64,000 nucleotides of DNA. Origin: Anastatus disparis (Eukaryota; Arthropoda; Insecta; Hymenoptera; Eupelmidae). Positions within the stretch are counted from its first letter, which is position 1; every line of letters starts with the position of its first letter. This document shows positions 11,501-20,032 of the stretch, one piece after another. The notes under the pieces were generated by a model. It saw only the letters and a list, made by a program, of their open reading frames with translations, made no database searches and was not told the DNA's origin. Position numbers and translations under genes: made by a program. The stretch lies in NCBI GenBank assembly GCA_017163975.1, contig JAFFSR010000280.1:744001-808000 (forward strand), in the 5' to 3' direction.

Positions 11501-13455
11501 AGCTAAATAGTTTTTATCTATTAGTAAAATATGTCAAATAGTTGCCGCAACGTATTTTTCTCGCACTTGTGTGTGTCGGTGTTTACAAATTTTTATTTAA
11601 TTAATAATATTCATCTAATTATCAATTTAAAAAAAATTTATAATATACATACAGTAGTACTAGTAAATATTAAAACGGTTTATGAGATCAAGCTGCTAAA
11701 TGGAATGTTAAAGACTTTGATTAAAAAACACAGTTCTGTAACTCAATCCTTTTAAAGTTTAAAAACCTTTTTTTTTTAAATCAGTAATGTTAAAGTCGTA
11801 TTACCTTTTGCACTAAGAACGCATGCGCAAGTCTTATTTTTGTTTTGCTACGTTGATGCGCCGACTAGCGTTTATGTTTCAAGATAAGCAAAACAACTGA
11901 TGTGTAGCAATGATTTTTTATAAAATCAAGAATATCCTTTAAAGAATCTAAATAAATAATAAAGAAAAAAAAAGCAAAACTGACACCCACACACACACTT
12001 GCAAGCAACAAGGCCCCAAAACAGAGCAAAAACAATAAAAAATAAGCGCAAATATAAGGACGACGACACAAGAGTAAAGATGCAACTCACCAATATATAA
12101 ATTTAACGATAGCTTATATACGCAATACAAAACTCTCGAACATAACTGTACTTTTCGTCTATATTATATCTTATATGCCGAAGTGCTCTCACTCACAGCC
12201 CCACACGGAATGAATGACTTCCGTCTTCAAGTTCGAACACGTGTTAAGCCATGGAGCGTCCCTGTTCACTAGCACAGTAACTTCCGCATGTGACGTTAAT
12301 GCTCCCGAATCGTTAGGATTTATCGCGACTGCGCTCTAAGCTACGTCAGCTATTGGTTCTGATTTTTTTAAAAACAAATCAAAGCTTTTCAATGAAAAAA
12401 AAATCTATTACATTTTTAACATAAAAAATGCTTTATAGAAAATTTTTTTTTTTATTTTTAATTAAATTTATAATTTATGTTGAAAAATAAATATATGTGT
12501 ACTTAAACCATATTTCTTGACAAAAATGGAGAATAATTCTTATATGAATTATATGATTTTTAGTATTAAATACTTATTTTGAAATTTTTCACTAATATAA
12601 ACTGCTTAAAATTAAAAAATCTTTTTTCTAAAGGAAAATTATTAGTAGTAGTAATTATAATCTAATGTAATTTGATATCAATAAAATAATCTTATGTATG
12701 AATTTAAATTGTTCTAACAAAAATTAATGAATCACATAATTTCATAATTCTATATTTATATTTTATTTTTTAATTTGTCTTATTTTATAAATAAACTTTT
12801 AAATCGAATTCTTAATTTATTTTACAAACTTTTTTTAAATTTTTGCTCAAAGGGAACCAATGCTGCTGAATTATACAAACATCAGATCACAATAAATGCA
12901 GATCGCTGGACAGTTACAGATGCAGATAGCATTCCAACTGGAGAAATTCGTTCAGTAGATAACAGTATAATGGATTTAAGAAAACCAATAGTCCTTGGTG
13001 ATGTTATAAACAAAGTACCAGGAGGTGGTTACGATTTTAATTTCTGTCTGCCAATTTGTAACGATCCAACAAAAGAAAAATTTATTGCAAAAGTTATTCA
13101 TCCAAATACAGGAAGAATATTAGAAGTTTTCACTAATCAACCTGGTGTACAATTATATACTTCTAACTTTATACCTGAATCTGGAATACTAGGAAAGCAA
13201 GGAAAGAAATATACTAAACATGCTGCACTGTGTTTGGAAACACAAAACTATCCAGATGCTGTAAATCATGTATGTATAAATCAAACTTTACATCTAATAT
13301 TTTGAAAATAAATTTTAGATATTACTAAAAACATTTTCAAATATTATAAAATGTATAACTTAATTTTTTTGCAGAAAAATTTTCCAGACAGCATTTTACG
13401 ACCACATCATTTTTATTATCATATTGTATCTTATAAATTTGGAGTACAAGCTTAA
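2507..13455 (+). CDS. GALM: Galactose mutarotase (aldose 1-epimerase), four coding exons
   Basis: Predicted to interconvert alpha- and beta-D-galactose in the cytosol, feeding the Leloir pathway. Exons: 2507-2708, 2976-3343, 12853-13269 and 13375-13455, all with GT-AG junctions and compatible phases, giving 355 residues, the usual family length. Family motifs are in order: GYL..PYFGATVGRVANRI, TLHGG, NLTNHSYFNL, YDFNFCL, and CLETQNYPDAVNH. The expected catalytic residues are visible as His112, His182, Asp251 and Glu319 (equivalent to human His107, His176, Asp243, Glu307). There is no signal peptide. The acceptor at 2498-2499 just before the ATG implies an untranslated first exon. Intron 2 is about 9.5 kb and contains the Mtp gene on the other strand. 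A polyadenylation signal AATAAA is at 13465-13470. Exon 3 continues exactly where exon 2 stops in the family alignment, so this is one gene and not two partial copies. Confidence 0.94.
6759..6934. mobile_element. Short inverted-repeat MITE, copy A
   Basis: The left end reads AAGGGAATG..ACCGACATTACAGTTTTCC followed by an AATTTTTTATTCTTGAT stretch. The right end, read on the other strand, gives a degenerate version (TTGACATTACACTTTGTC). The same sequence with better preserved arms recurs at 47064-47254. Non-coding, about 175 bp. The superfamily is not identifiable by eye. Confidence 0.6.
7575..7773. mobile_element. TTAA-flanked piggyBac-type MITE candidate
   Basis: The segment starts CCCTTTCGCGTAC and ends GACGTTAAAGGG, and is flanked on both sides by TTAA (7571-7574 and 7774-7777). 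TTAA duplication with CCC..GGG ends is the piggyBac signature. Only about six terminal bases plus a CGT match between the arms, so this could be chance in AT-rich DNA. Non-coding, 199 bp. Confidence 0.45.
8259..10895 (-). CDS. MTTP: Microsomal triglyceride transfer protein large subunit, single exon
   Basis: 878 residues in one uninterrupted frame, close to the length of vertebrate MTTP (about 894). The N terminus has a hydrophobic signal peptide (roughly 1-21, cut near SSQC-WDLG), fitting an ER-lumen protein that works with protein disulfide isomerase. The body is the large lipid transfer (vitellogenin N / LLT) fold: an N-terminal beta-barrel region with VCDITYNI, a helical repeat region (about 290-590, including SALGTAKSASAFLKIVPLIRD and conserved leucine-rich helices), then C-terminal beta-sheet lipid-binding segments. 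It would load triglyceride and phospholipid onto apolipophorin-type proteins. The gene lies wholly inside GALM intron 2 in the opposite direction and has no coding introns. A donor-like site at 12089 downward and a promoter-like islet beyond it suggest a 5' untranslated exon. The start is the first Met ahead of the signal peptide. Confidence 0.94.
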   Translation of the reverse strand: MFTTIRYCIFLVLIFIASSQCWDLGIGNTYDMSTTVLLGDGPQFQSRNGTTGDVGFQLTSKVTVLPLWKDPSNPDIILISIKVISPQLWIKSRKAPKPEGFIEHTSRVEDIPQDPILLLWKNGHIVKVFASSSESISSLNFKRGIASIFQYKTYHDIGLEKDASGVCDITYNILRPKYVEKVKNSCKRNKKQHANPILGVELTNFHRITYDLMDSLLPKEIIEDEKHEMSLTVRPEAKTSVTTYRIFQLLPKAFKENPVVASTYTEVINQLNSHFVEVSIEAQNEHVACAESGCPTLEATLDSSRSALEESALGTAKSASAFLKIVPLIRDGSAESLAKILKSPRYRDILPQIYDLYGSASTPAAHQAAMKVLRQDETGENTERYLWALSASPYPDPDIIKDILKRSEETIQNDKLSETLALTAAAMAKRYGVSSVIEKVKDSLELGLESCTGEECKMKFLRALGNLGTKTVLPILLRHTNSSRAISVIAWKAIGSFGSASITNEIKNLAMKTFLQLSWQKIDSSVRTLALNVILENDPSIEDLQQLLVYLTYRDSMYEVKKYLIQRLQQLANTHKSFEVKFREALKREHNKVVNYNILAQRGLSTAFTRSFLQSAGSNGSLVTIQEINSGLLKRGIVDIVLESESHKYTFFSLGLFAGGLNSFVSSNDQEEDDVSTENEVATAGMELSFVDVNVRPFVFFSGQGELMGHVWSGTASERTPAFQTIVNLHRHHEVIALGSGFLVEIDVEGAISVDLAGQVQLSLWSRNAQSLVELKGGVAVRGSSKILTNFVQSRAEFILTLEPKLELATDVDFSGPVSLCMRLAQPETVIKHNIYKVERIPGSRHRLRKFKRLTLYSPARSYLLNAKNNEMCSKIFN
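10896..12089. other. Spacer upstream of Mtp; probable 5' UTR intron
   Basis: AT-rich non-coding DNA between the Mtp start codon and the promoter-like islet. Read on the minus strand it begins with a consensus donor (GTGAGT from 12089). Possible acceptors lie close to the Mtp ATG (for example TTTTCATAG ending near 10930). A CATGCGCA (NRF-1-like half site) occurs near 11822. No coding exon is supported. Confidence 0.4.
12090..12370 (-). promoter_or_regulatory. Promoter-like GC-richer islet, probably for Mtp
   Basis: Within otherwise AT-rich intronic DNA this block is clearly richer in C, G and CpG. Read on the minus strand it has an inverted-CCAAT-type box next to GCTGACGTAGC, a second TGACGT-like site, two GGAAGT (ETS-like) words, CACGTG and, at its downstream edge, a strong splice donor GTGAGT. 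This fits a promoter plus untranslated first exon of Mtp. Placement is inference from motif content; no transcript data are available here. Confidence 0.4.
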
Positions 13456-13861
13456 AATTATATAAATAAATATTAAAAACATTGTGCTATTTTATTAAAA
13501 GTACTTTTTACAAAATATATGAATTTCTGTTATTTTATGAATGAGTAAACATTTCCGCCTATATTCTACAATTTCATTTAACTTTTACATATAAAATGCT
13601 TTGCAGCAAAATTTTCTACACATTCTATCTTATCAGTTCTCCAGATAAAAATCATTATATTATAGCCTATGTAAACTTTAATTAAACTTTTTATCACAAT
13701 ATTTTTATTGCTTAGACATTGAAGTCAAATCAATATTTTGCACAATAAAATAATCAAGATAAAGTTAATCTAGTTTAATCTAATTTCAGAATTTACTACT
13801 TAATTTTATTATAAATTATTTTTACATTTGTATATAAGTACTCAATAACATTTTCAATAAT

Positions 13862-14104
13862 TTATGAAGATAAAGAAGGAGATAAATTTACTTCTAAAGG
13901 ATTATGTTTTCTTTTCGCTGTATTTGAATCGATAGTTTCTAAGAGCCTTTCTTGACGTTGTTGAACTATTGGAGCAGTTGCAGGTGTATAACGATCTGAT
14001 ACCCAGCCTTCAATGTGATAACCAACAAATCCAACCACTGCGGCAAATGGTAAAGTAATAAAGGGCGCATATCGTCGCAAGACTCCCATCACAATTGGCC
14101 ACAT
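13862..14104 (-). CDS. SMIM12: Small integral membrane protein 12 (SMIM12) homologue
   Basis: 80 residues. The N terminus MWPIVMGVLRRYAPFITLPFA with the following VVGFVGYHIE matches the SMIM12 family pattern (MWPV..YAP..T.P.A.VVG.VGYH.E), with one transmembrane helix at about 12-32 followed by a charged tail. The molecular function of the family is poorly defined; a small single-pass membrane protein is what can be said. An acceptor-like AATAG three bases upstream of the ATG and a donor GTAAGTA read from 14507 downward suggest an untranslated first exon. The gene is convergent with GALM (about 400 bp apart) and divergent from the next gene. Confidence 0.85.
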   Translation of the reverse strand: MWPIVMGVLRRYAPFITLPFAAVVGFVGYHIEGWVSDRYTPATAPIVQQRQERLLETIDSNTAKRKHNPLEVNLSPSLSS

Positions 14105-14508
14105 TTTCTATTTAATAAGTTAATAATGTAAATTATAATAAATCAATAGTTAAATATATTACTAGTTGATACAAAGTAACCGTAAAGAAACTATTTTAAC
14201 ACAAAAATAATGATTCTAAGCATGTAGTCATTATGCGTATTCTTCAGTATTTTAAATGTTATATAATAAATTTAATAAAAATGAATAATTATTACAATAA
14301 CAATAAAATTTTCATTTAAATTTTCTTAATTTTTTTTTGAAAATTTAATACTATATTTCAAGATATGTTGCAATAACATCAAATAAATACTGTGCAATAA
14401 TAATTTCTGAAAATTATTAACAATAATACTACTTAAATTTATGTAAAATATAAATGTATTTGTATGTATATAAATATAAATGTAAAAAAAAAGTATAAAA
14501 TACTTACT

Positions 14509-14954
14509 GTGATTTTAAAGTTAAATAACTAAACTGATAAAATATTCTTTCAATTTGTTATCTCCCTTCTATTGTATTTTTCTTAAATCAAATTTTATGA
14601 TATATAATTAATATAAAAAACTTTCATTTTCAAATCAAGTGATACAAATAAAAGATTTAATTTTTATACTTATAAAATTTTCTAAAATAAAAACAAAACT
14701 TTCCGTAATTTGCCGAATTTTCGATTTGCTTTCCTGCCGAAATCAGCTGATTATATGATGTTTATAAAAATTTTGTCTAGATAGCAGCACGTGTGAACTG
14801 TAAGGTAGTGCGGCAACGGTGAGAATTTGAAAATTATCAAATATTCCTTATATTTTTGAACTCTAGTATTTTTTTGAGGTTATGTTTTATTAACACGCAA
14901 GAAAAACCGCAAGGTATATTATTCTTACCTTTATTTACAAATTAAAAAACAAAA
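14509..14954. promoter_or_regulatory. Shared divergent promoter region (SMIM12 / quinone oxidoreductase-like)
   Basis: The putative first exon of SMIM12 and the start codon of the oxidoreductase point away from each other across this interval. A GC-richer patch at 14715-14822 (containing CACGTG next to AGCAGCACGTG and GTGCGGCAACGGTGAG) is the best candidate core. No TATA box is evident. Inference from gene orientation. Confidence 0.4.
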
Positions 14955-17016
14955 ATGTCGATCTCAGCAAGTAGGCGATTATTTTTTCAATTGTTAACTA
15001 ATAATAACAAAAGATCAGTCAAGTATCTTGTCAATACAAGATTTAAATCAGATGAAGCAGATAAAAAAGAAGGTGATTTAAAAGAATCAGGAAAAATAGA
15101 AGTTGCTAAGCTTAAGGCGTTTTCAGAACCTCTTCACATTGAAAGCGTTGATCCTCCGAAAAGATTACAATCGACAGAGGTTAAAAAATAATGTTTGATT
15201 AATTTTATTAAGTAAATAATCTTTGAATATGTATATTAATTATTAAAAATATTTTTCCTTTTTAGGTTCTTATTGATGTAAATTATTGTGGTTTAAATGG
15301 ACTAGATGTACTTTTGTGTGAAAATTTATATACTCTGGATTGTTCTTCTGAACAAAATTTACCATTTGTGCCTGGATACGAGGTATCAGGAAAATTAATT
15401 GAAGTTAGTGAAGGTGCTAAAAATGCTGGTTATAATGTTGGTGATAAGGTCATAGCACTTAACAAGGAACGTTTCGGTGGTCTAGCTGAAAGGTGTATTG
15501 CAGAAATTGGTGTAAGCAATAAAAAATATTAAATACAATTTTAAAGTTTTATTTAAATTATTTGAAAATTTTTGATAAATATTGAATTATTTAATGAATT
15601 ATTACAAAGACCAATTAAGAAAGTAAACTTTGTTACATATGTATATTTTGTTTTTAAAAATTTTGAAAGTATATTTTAAAATTTATAAATCTGTAATAGT
15701 AATTTATAAATGCGTAGGATGTCTGGAAAATACCAACTGCAATTAAATCAATTGATGCAGTATGTTTATTGGATTATTACATGACTGCTTTAATTGGGTT
15801 GGAGCAATATGGGTCTATACAAGAAGAAGATATGGTATTAGTCAATGTTGGGATTGGTGGTATTGGATTAGCTGCAGTCGATATTGCTGCAAATATTTTT
15901 AGAGCTAAGGTGATTGTTATTTCTTAATATACTAATATTATGGATTGATTTATAAATTTTTTAAATTGTTATAATTATAATGACTTGTTTACCTAAATAT
16001 TTTTAACTAAACTAAAGGCATTACATAATTTTAATTTTTCAATATATTTTAGGTCATTGGAATAGGTTTTACAGAAGATAGATTGGACAGGATTCGAGAA
16101 AGAGGTGCATTTGAAGCATTTACTTATAAAGAGAAGAAACTAATAAAAGAAATTGAAGAGCTTGCAAAAGAACGTGATATTAAAGATGTTTTTCAAGGAG
16201 AGGATGGTGAACATTTTAAAAGGGTGCTTAAAAGGTAAGATATTTATGATTACTTCATTATTATTTTTTTTAACTTTTAATATTTTAATCATCAAAATAT
16301 TTCAGTTTTATGAATATCTACAAATCCAAAACTCCTACCAAAAACTTATTACGGGATGATAATTTTGGAGTCATTATTCAACATCTATCAAGAGAAGGTA
16401 TAAATAATAATAAAAGTGCTTAAAAAACTGTCAGAGAATAATAATTAAATTATAGTTCATATTTTGCAAAGGTAAAATGATAATCGCTGGAGTTGCTGAC
16501 ACAATACACGATGAAGAGAAAGATGATAAAAATGCAGAAAAGAAACCTGACAAGAAAAATGGCGATAAAGAAGAGAAAAAAGTGGACGAAAAAGACAGTA
16601 AAACTGACAAGGATGCACATGCATTTACTGTAACTGGTATCAGTTTAAGAGACATTAGGAAAAGAAACCATGAACTATATCGGTGAGAATTAATTTGTTT
16701 TGTATGTAGCTTAGTATAGTCATTTATATTATTTCTATTAAACGTTTTGTTCTATTATAGAACTACAGGAGATGATGTAATATCATTCTTTGAAGAAGGA
16801 CTTATCAAGCCAGCTCCTTCCATGATTGCTGGTTTTCATAATGTTAATGAAGCTGTTAAATTTGTTTCTGAAATGAAAGCATGTGGAAAGGTATGTAAAC
16901 ATTTTCCCGTAATCAAATCCTTATGAATTTATTTTCAGTAATATTATTATGTCTTTTTCAATCAACAGGTTGTAATCGATATGAAAAATAAAGACGCAGA
17001 AGCAAAGGCACAATAA
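14955..17016 (+). CDS. Mitochondrial quinone-oxidoreductase-like MDR protein, eight exons
   Basis: A member of the medium-chain dehydrogenase/reductase (zinc-independent quinone oxidoreductase) superfamily. Exons: 14955-15179, 15266-15511, 15718-15909, 16053-16234, 16306-16397, 16472-16682, 16761-16890 and 16969-17016, all GT-AG and phase compatible, giving 441 residues. Residues 1-33 are Arg/Lys-rich and free of acidic residues, a typical mitochondrial presequence. The N-terminal GroES-like domain has CGLNGLDVLLCE and PFVPGYEVSGKLIEVSEG. The Rossmann domain carries the nucleotide-binding loop GIGGIG at 202-207. Unusual: a strongly charged Lys/Asp/Glu-rich insertion (about 326-360) follows the KMIIAGVADT strand and is absent from ordinary family members. 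The substrate cannot be inferred. A tail signal AATAAA lies near 17226. Confidence 0.88.
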
Positions 17017-17563
17017 AATATATATTTCTCAAGGACTTGAATGATGTATGTAATTTTAAAATGACTGGTTCATTTTGTAAAAAAGAGAAATTGTTATTCT
17101 TCAAAATGTTTAAAAACTATCACCAAAACTTGTAGAAGACTGCATATATTCATACAGATAATTGTGTTTAAAAAATTCACCTCATCCTAGTCGCTTTAAG
17201 ATAATTTGTACAAAATAATAATCTTTAATAAAAAAAAGTTTTTAAATTGTAAGTATGTATTTGGATTATTTAATTCACCAAAAAGTTATTGTTATACAGT
17301 CACAATTATAATTTTAATAACTGCATAATGTCATTTTAGATTTTAAAAATATTTAAAAAATGTTCTTGATTTAAATTAAATTAATTTAATTAAAATTTAA
17401 TTCAGAATATTAACATTCTGTTCAATGTAAAATTAGAAGAAGCATGATGGAACATTTTAATTAATAATGATTATTGTACCTAAGATGAAGATAAAATCCA
17501 TTTAATTATTTATAAATTCTTTATTTTACTTAAAATTGAAAAACATATTTATAATAATAATAA

Positions 17564-17717
17564 TTATTCATTGTTGAAGGGTTTGTTGAATTTTGACCAT
17601 GTAGATGGTGGTTTTGGATTACCCTGATGAACTGAACTGTAATGTTTACGATACGTCGGTATCCAAAATCACTACCTACACGGTCGAAACCCAAAAAACT
17701 TTAACAATGACTAATAT
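17564..17717. repeat. Long imperfect hairpin (about 55-bp arms)
   Basis: The left arm (17564-17628) TCATTGTTGAAGG..TTGACCATGTAGATGG..GGTTTTGGATTACC pairs with the right arm (17663-17717) GGTATCCAAAATC..CCTACACGGTCGAAA..CTTTAACAATGA, leaving a loop of roughly 34 nt. Mismatches include several G-U compatible changes and some A-C. It could be a small MITE, a hairpin RNA or a long pre-miRNA-like fold. I found no known mature miRNA seed in it. Confidence 0.6.
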
Positions 17718-19849
17718 ACACTGTGAAAGCTTCTAATCCAAAAATAATAATTATAGCATTGTTATGAAATTTCTAATATATTGACATCAATAATGAAATT
17801 CAAGAAACATATTACACTTCTGTCAAAATAGCATCCAAACCAAAGTAACAGAATATACATCCTTGAACGAAGGACATCTAAGATAAAATCACTAGTTACA
17901 TAAAAAACCCACTGAACTAATTATTCTCATATTTATTAAGAATATTTACAATAAAATCTAGGCTCATGAAAAATTTAACTTGTAACTCTAATTATTAATA
18001 TAGCTTCTACAATCTACCAAGCAAGATTCAGTCACATTAATTCGAATGTGTATCCTATTATACCATAAAGCATAAGGCAAAAAGTGTATTACCTAACTGG
18101 TCATTGTTAAAATTAGAACGTTAATATATAACATACCAGTATACAGCCAATGAAAGTCATTGCGACCGATTTCACACATACATGCACGTATACACGAGAG
18201 TACCTGGGTAGTTATGTCGTTTGCCAAAGATATATAGTTTATAACCAAAAGGAGGAAGAAATAAAAGCTACAATAGTTCGAAGCAAGTAATATACGCACG
18301 TTATTTCTCGCTTTAATAGGACATGAAGAAATGAGCGATATTATTTCTCTCTTTATTTCTCAGGTAATTTTTGTATAGATCATCGCAATGAACGATTTCT
18401 CTGGATCCTTTTTTAGCTGCAACTGATTTCCTTTCATTATAATTTCTCTTTTCTTTGTAATGGCTTAGATTTGAATACATGTAACTATGAAGAAAATTGT
18501 TCAATTGAAAATATTTTTTTTTTATACAATGTAATTATCTTTCTAGATGTGAATATTTCTACGTTAAGGAATAAATTGGAAACTAGTTAATGATTTGTAT
18601 CTAATTTTAAATTAAAAATTGAATGTCTCATTTTTCTATTTTCTCAATATATGGGACAGTTGCGGAAGTAGATATGATAATTAATTTTTCAATGTTCAAA
18701 TAAAATGACTTCTGTTAAATTTGTGAGTTACGGTATTAATTTTTTTTTTCGATTAAATAGATTATTTTGATATACAAAAATTATTATCTAATAATTTCAT
18801 TAAAAGGATTTCATTTCTCATCAATTGTATTATACAAAAAATAAAATATTTTTTAAAACTGAATCATAAATTCCGTGCAGAATTATTTTAATCTCTGTGT
18901 TAAAATTCAATATCTGATTTTTTTTAAATATTTTTTTTAATTTATCTCCATCCTCACGCAGTCAGAAAAAAAAATTGTCTCATACGATAAAATTTTATTG
19001 AAATTTTGTATATGAAGACACATTATCATTTATTAATATTTATAGACATTATTAACATTATTTAATAAAGTTATAATGCATCATGTAATAATTCAAAACA
19101 TTAATAAAAATTATAGTTTACATTAAAATAAAAAAATTTTTGCTTGTAAAATTTCATATGTATAATTCTTATATATCCAAATTTTAAACAAGGATTATTC
19201 GTTTTTCCAAAAGATTAAATTTTTTGAAATTAGAAAACCATCTTGCCAAAAGTTTATTAATATTCGTTGCAATTATTTTAGAGGGCAAAGTCGGGCATGC
19301 GTTGCATCTTAACTTTTAGAACTAGAACTACATTCATTTTAAATTTATAAAATATTTAAAATGACATATTTCATAAGGAAAACCATGAAATTGGGTATTT
19401 ACAAAAAATAGAATCAATTAAATTAAAAACAAAACGATCGAGTGACTACAAATGTTCTTCGTGTTCTAGCAGTGGCTAATATTATTTGACTTTCGGTTCA
19501 TGACAATCGGCTATATATGCCACACGTGCTCTCCTTAGAAAATTTTTATTAAGGTTTGTATATCAGAATTTTTGAAAAAAAACATAAGAATTTTAGAATC
19601 TATTTCTTAATCCATCTTTAGTTTGAAAATAATTAAACATTCATCAGTTTTTACATGAAAATTAAAATCTTTTTTATTTTATTAAATTATATATTATTTA
19701 AATCTTCTTTTTCCTCCTTAATAATTTTAATATCATTATTTAATTTTGTAAAGTTTTAAATAACATCTATTAAGAAGAATTAAAAAAAATGAATTAGTCT
19801 AAAAGGTCAAGAATCCGTGAAATTAATGAATTTTTTTAAAATTATTTAG

Positions 19850-20032
19850 CATCGCTGTATTTATGCTATCATTACAATACTAATTAGCGACGGAGGTTTT
19901 CAGTGAGTTTGTGAACAAAGCACATATAACGCACAGTGGTGCTTGTTTCAATTAGCCGAGAACGCGATTCGAACTCGGGACCTCGAGATTACAAATCCAT
20001 AATTCTACCGAGTGAGCCACTGAAGACCTCTC
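19850..20032 (-). mobile_element. tRNA-derived SINE (family A), copy 1
   Basis: On the minus strand the head is tRNA-like: CAGTGGCTCACTCGGTAGA (A box) and GAGTTCGAATC (B box), followed by a conserved body (AAGCACCACTGTGCG, GTGCTTTGTTCAC, AAACCTCCGTCGC, TAATTAGTA) and ending GCATAAATACAGCG with an AT-rich tail. The same order of blocks appears in three other places in the window. An RNA polymerase III promoter is expected from the boxes. It is not an intact tRNA. Confidence 0.85.

Noticed and set aside
17669..17690. miR-7-like match in the hairpin arm
   Set aside because: Only the 3' part matches; the seed GGAAGAC is absent.
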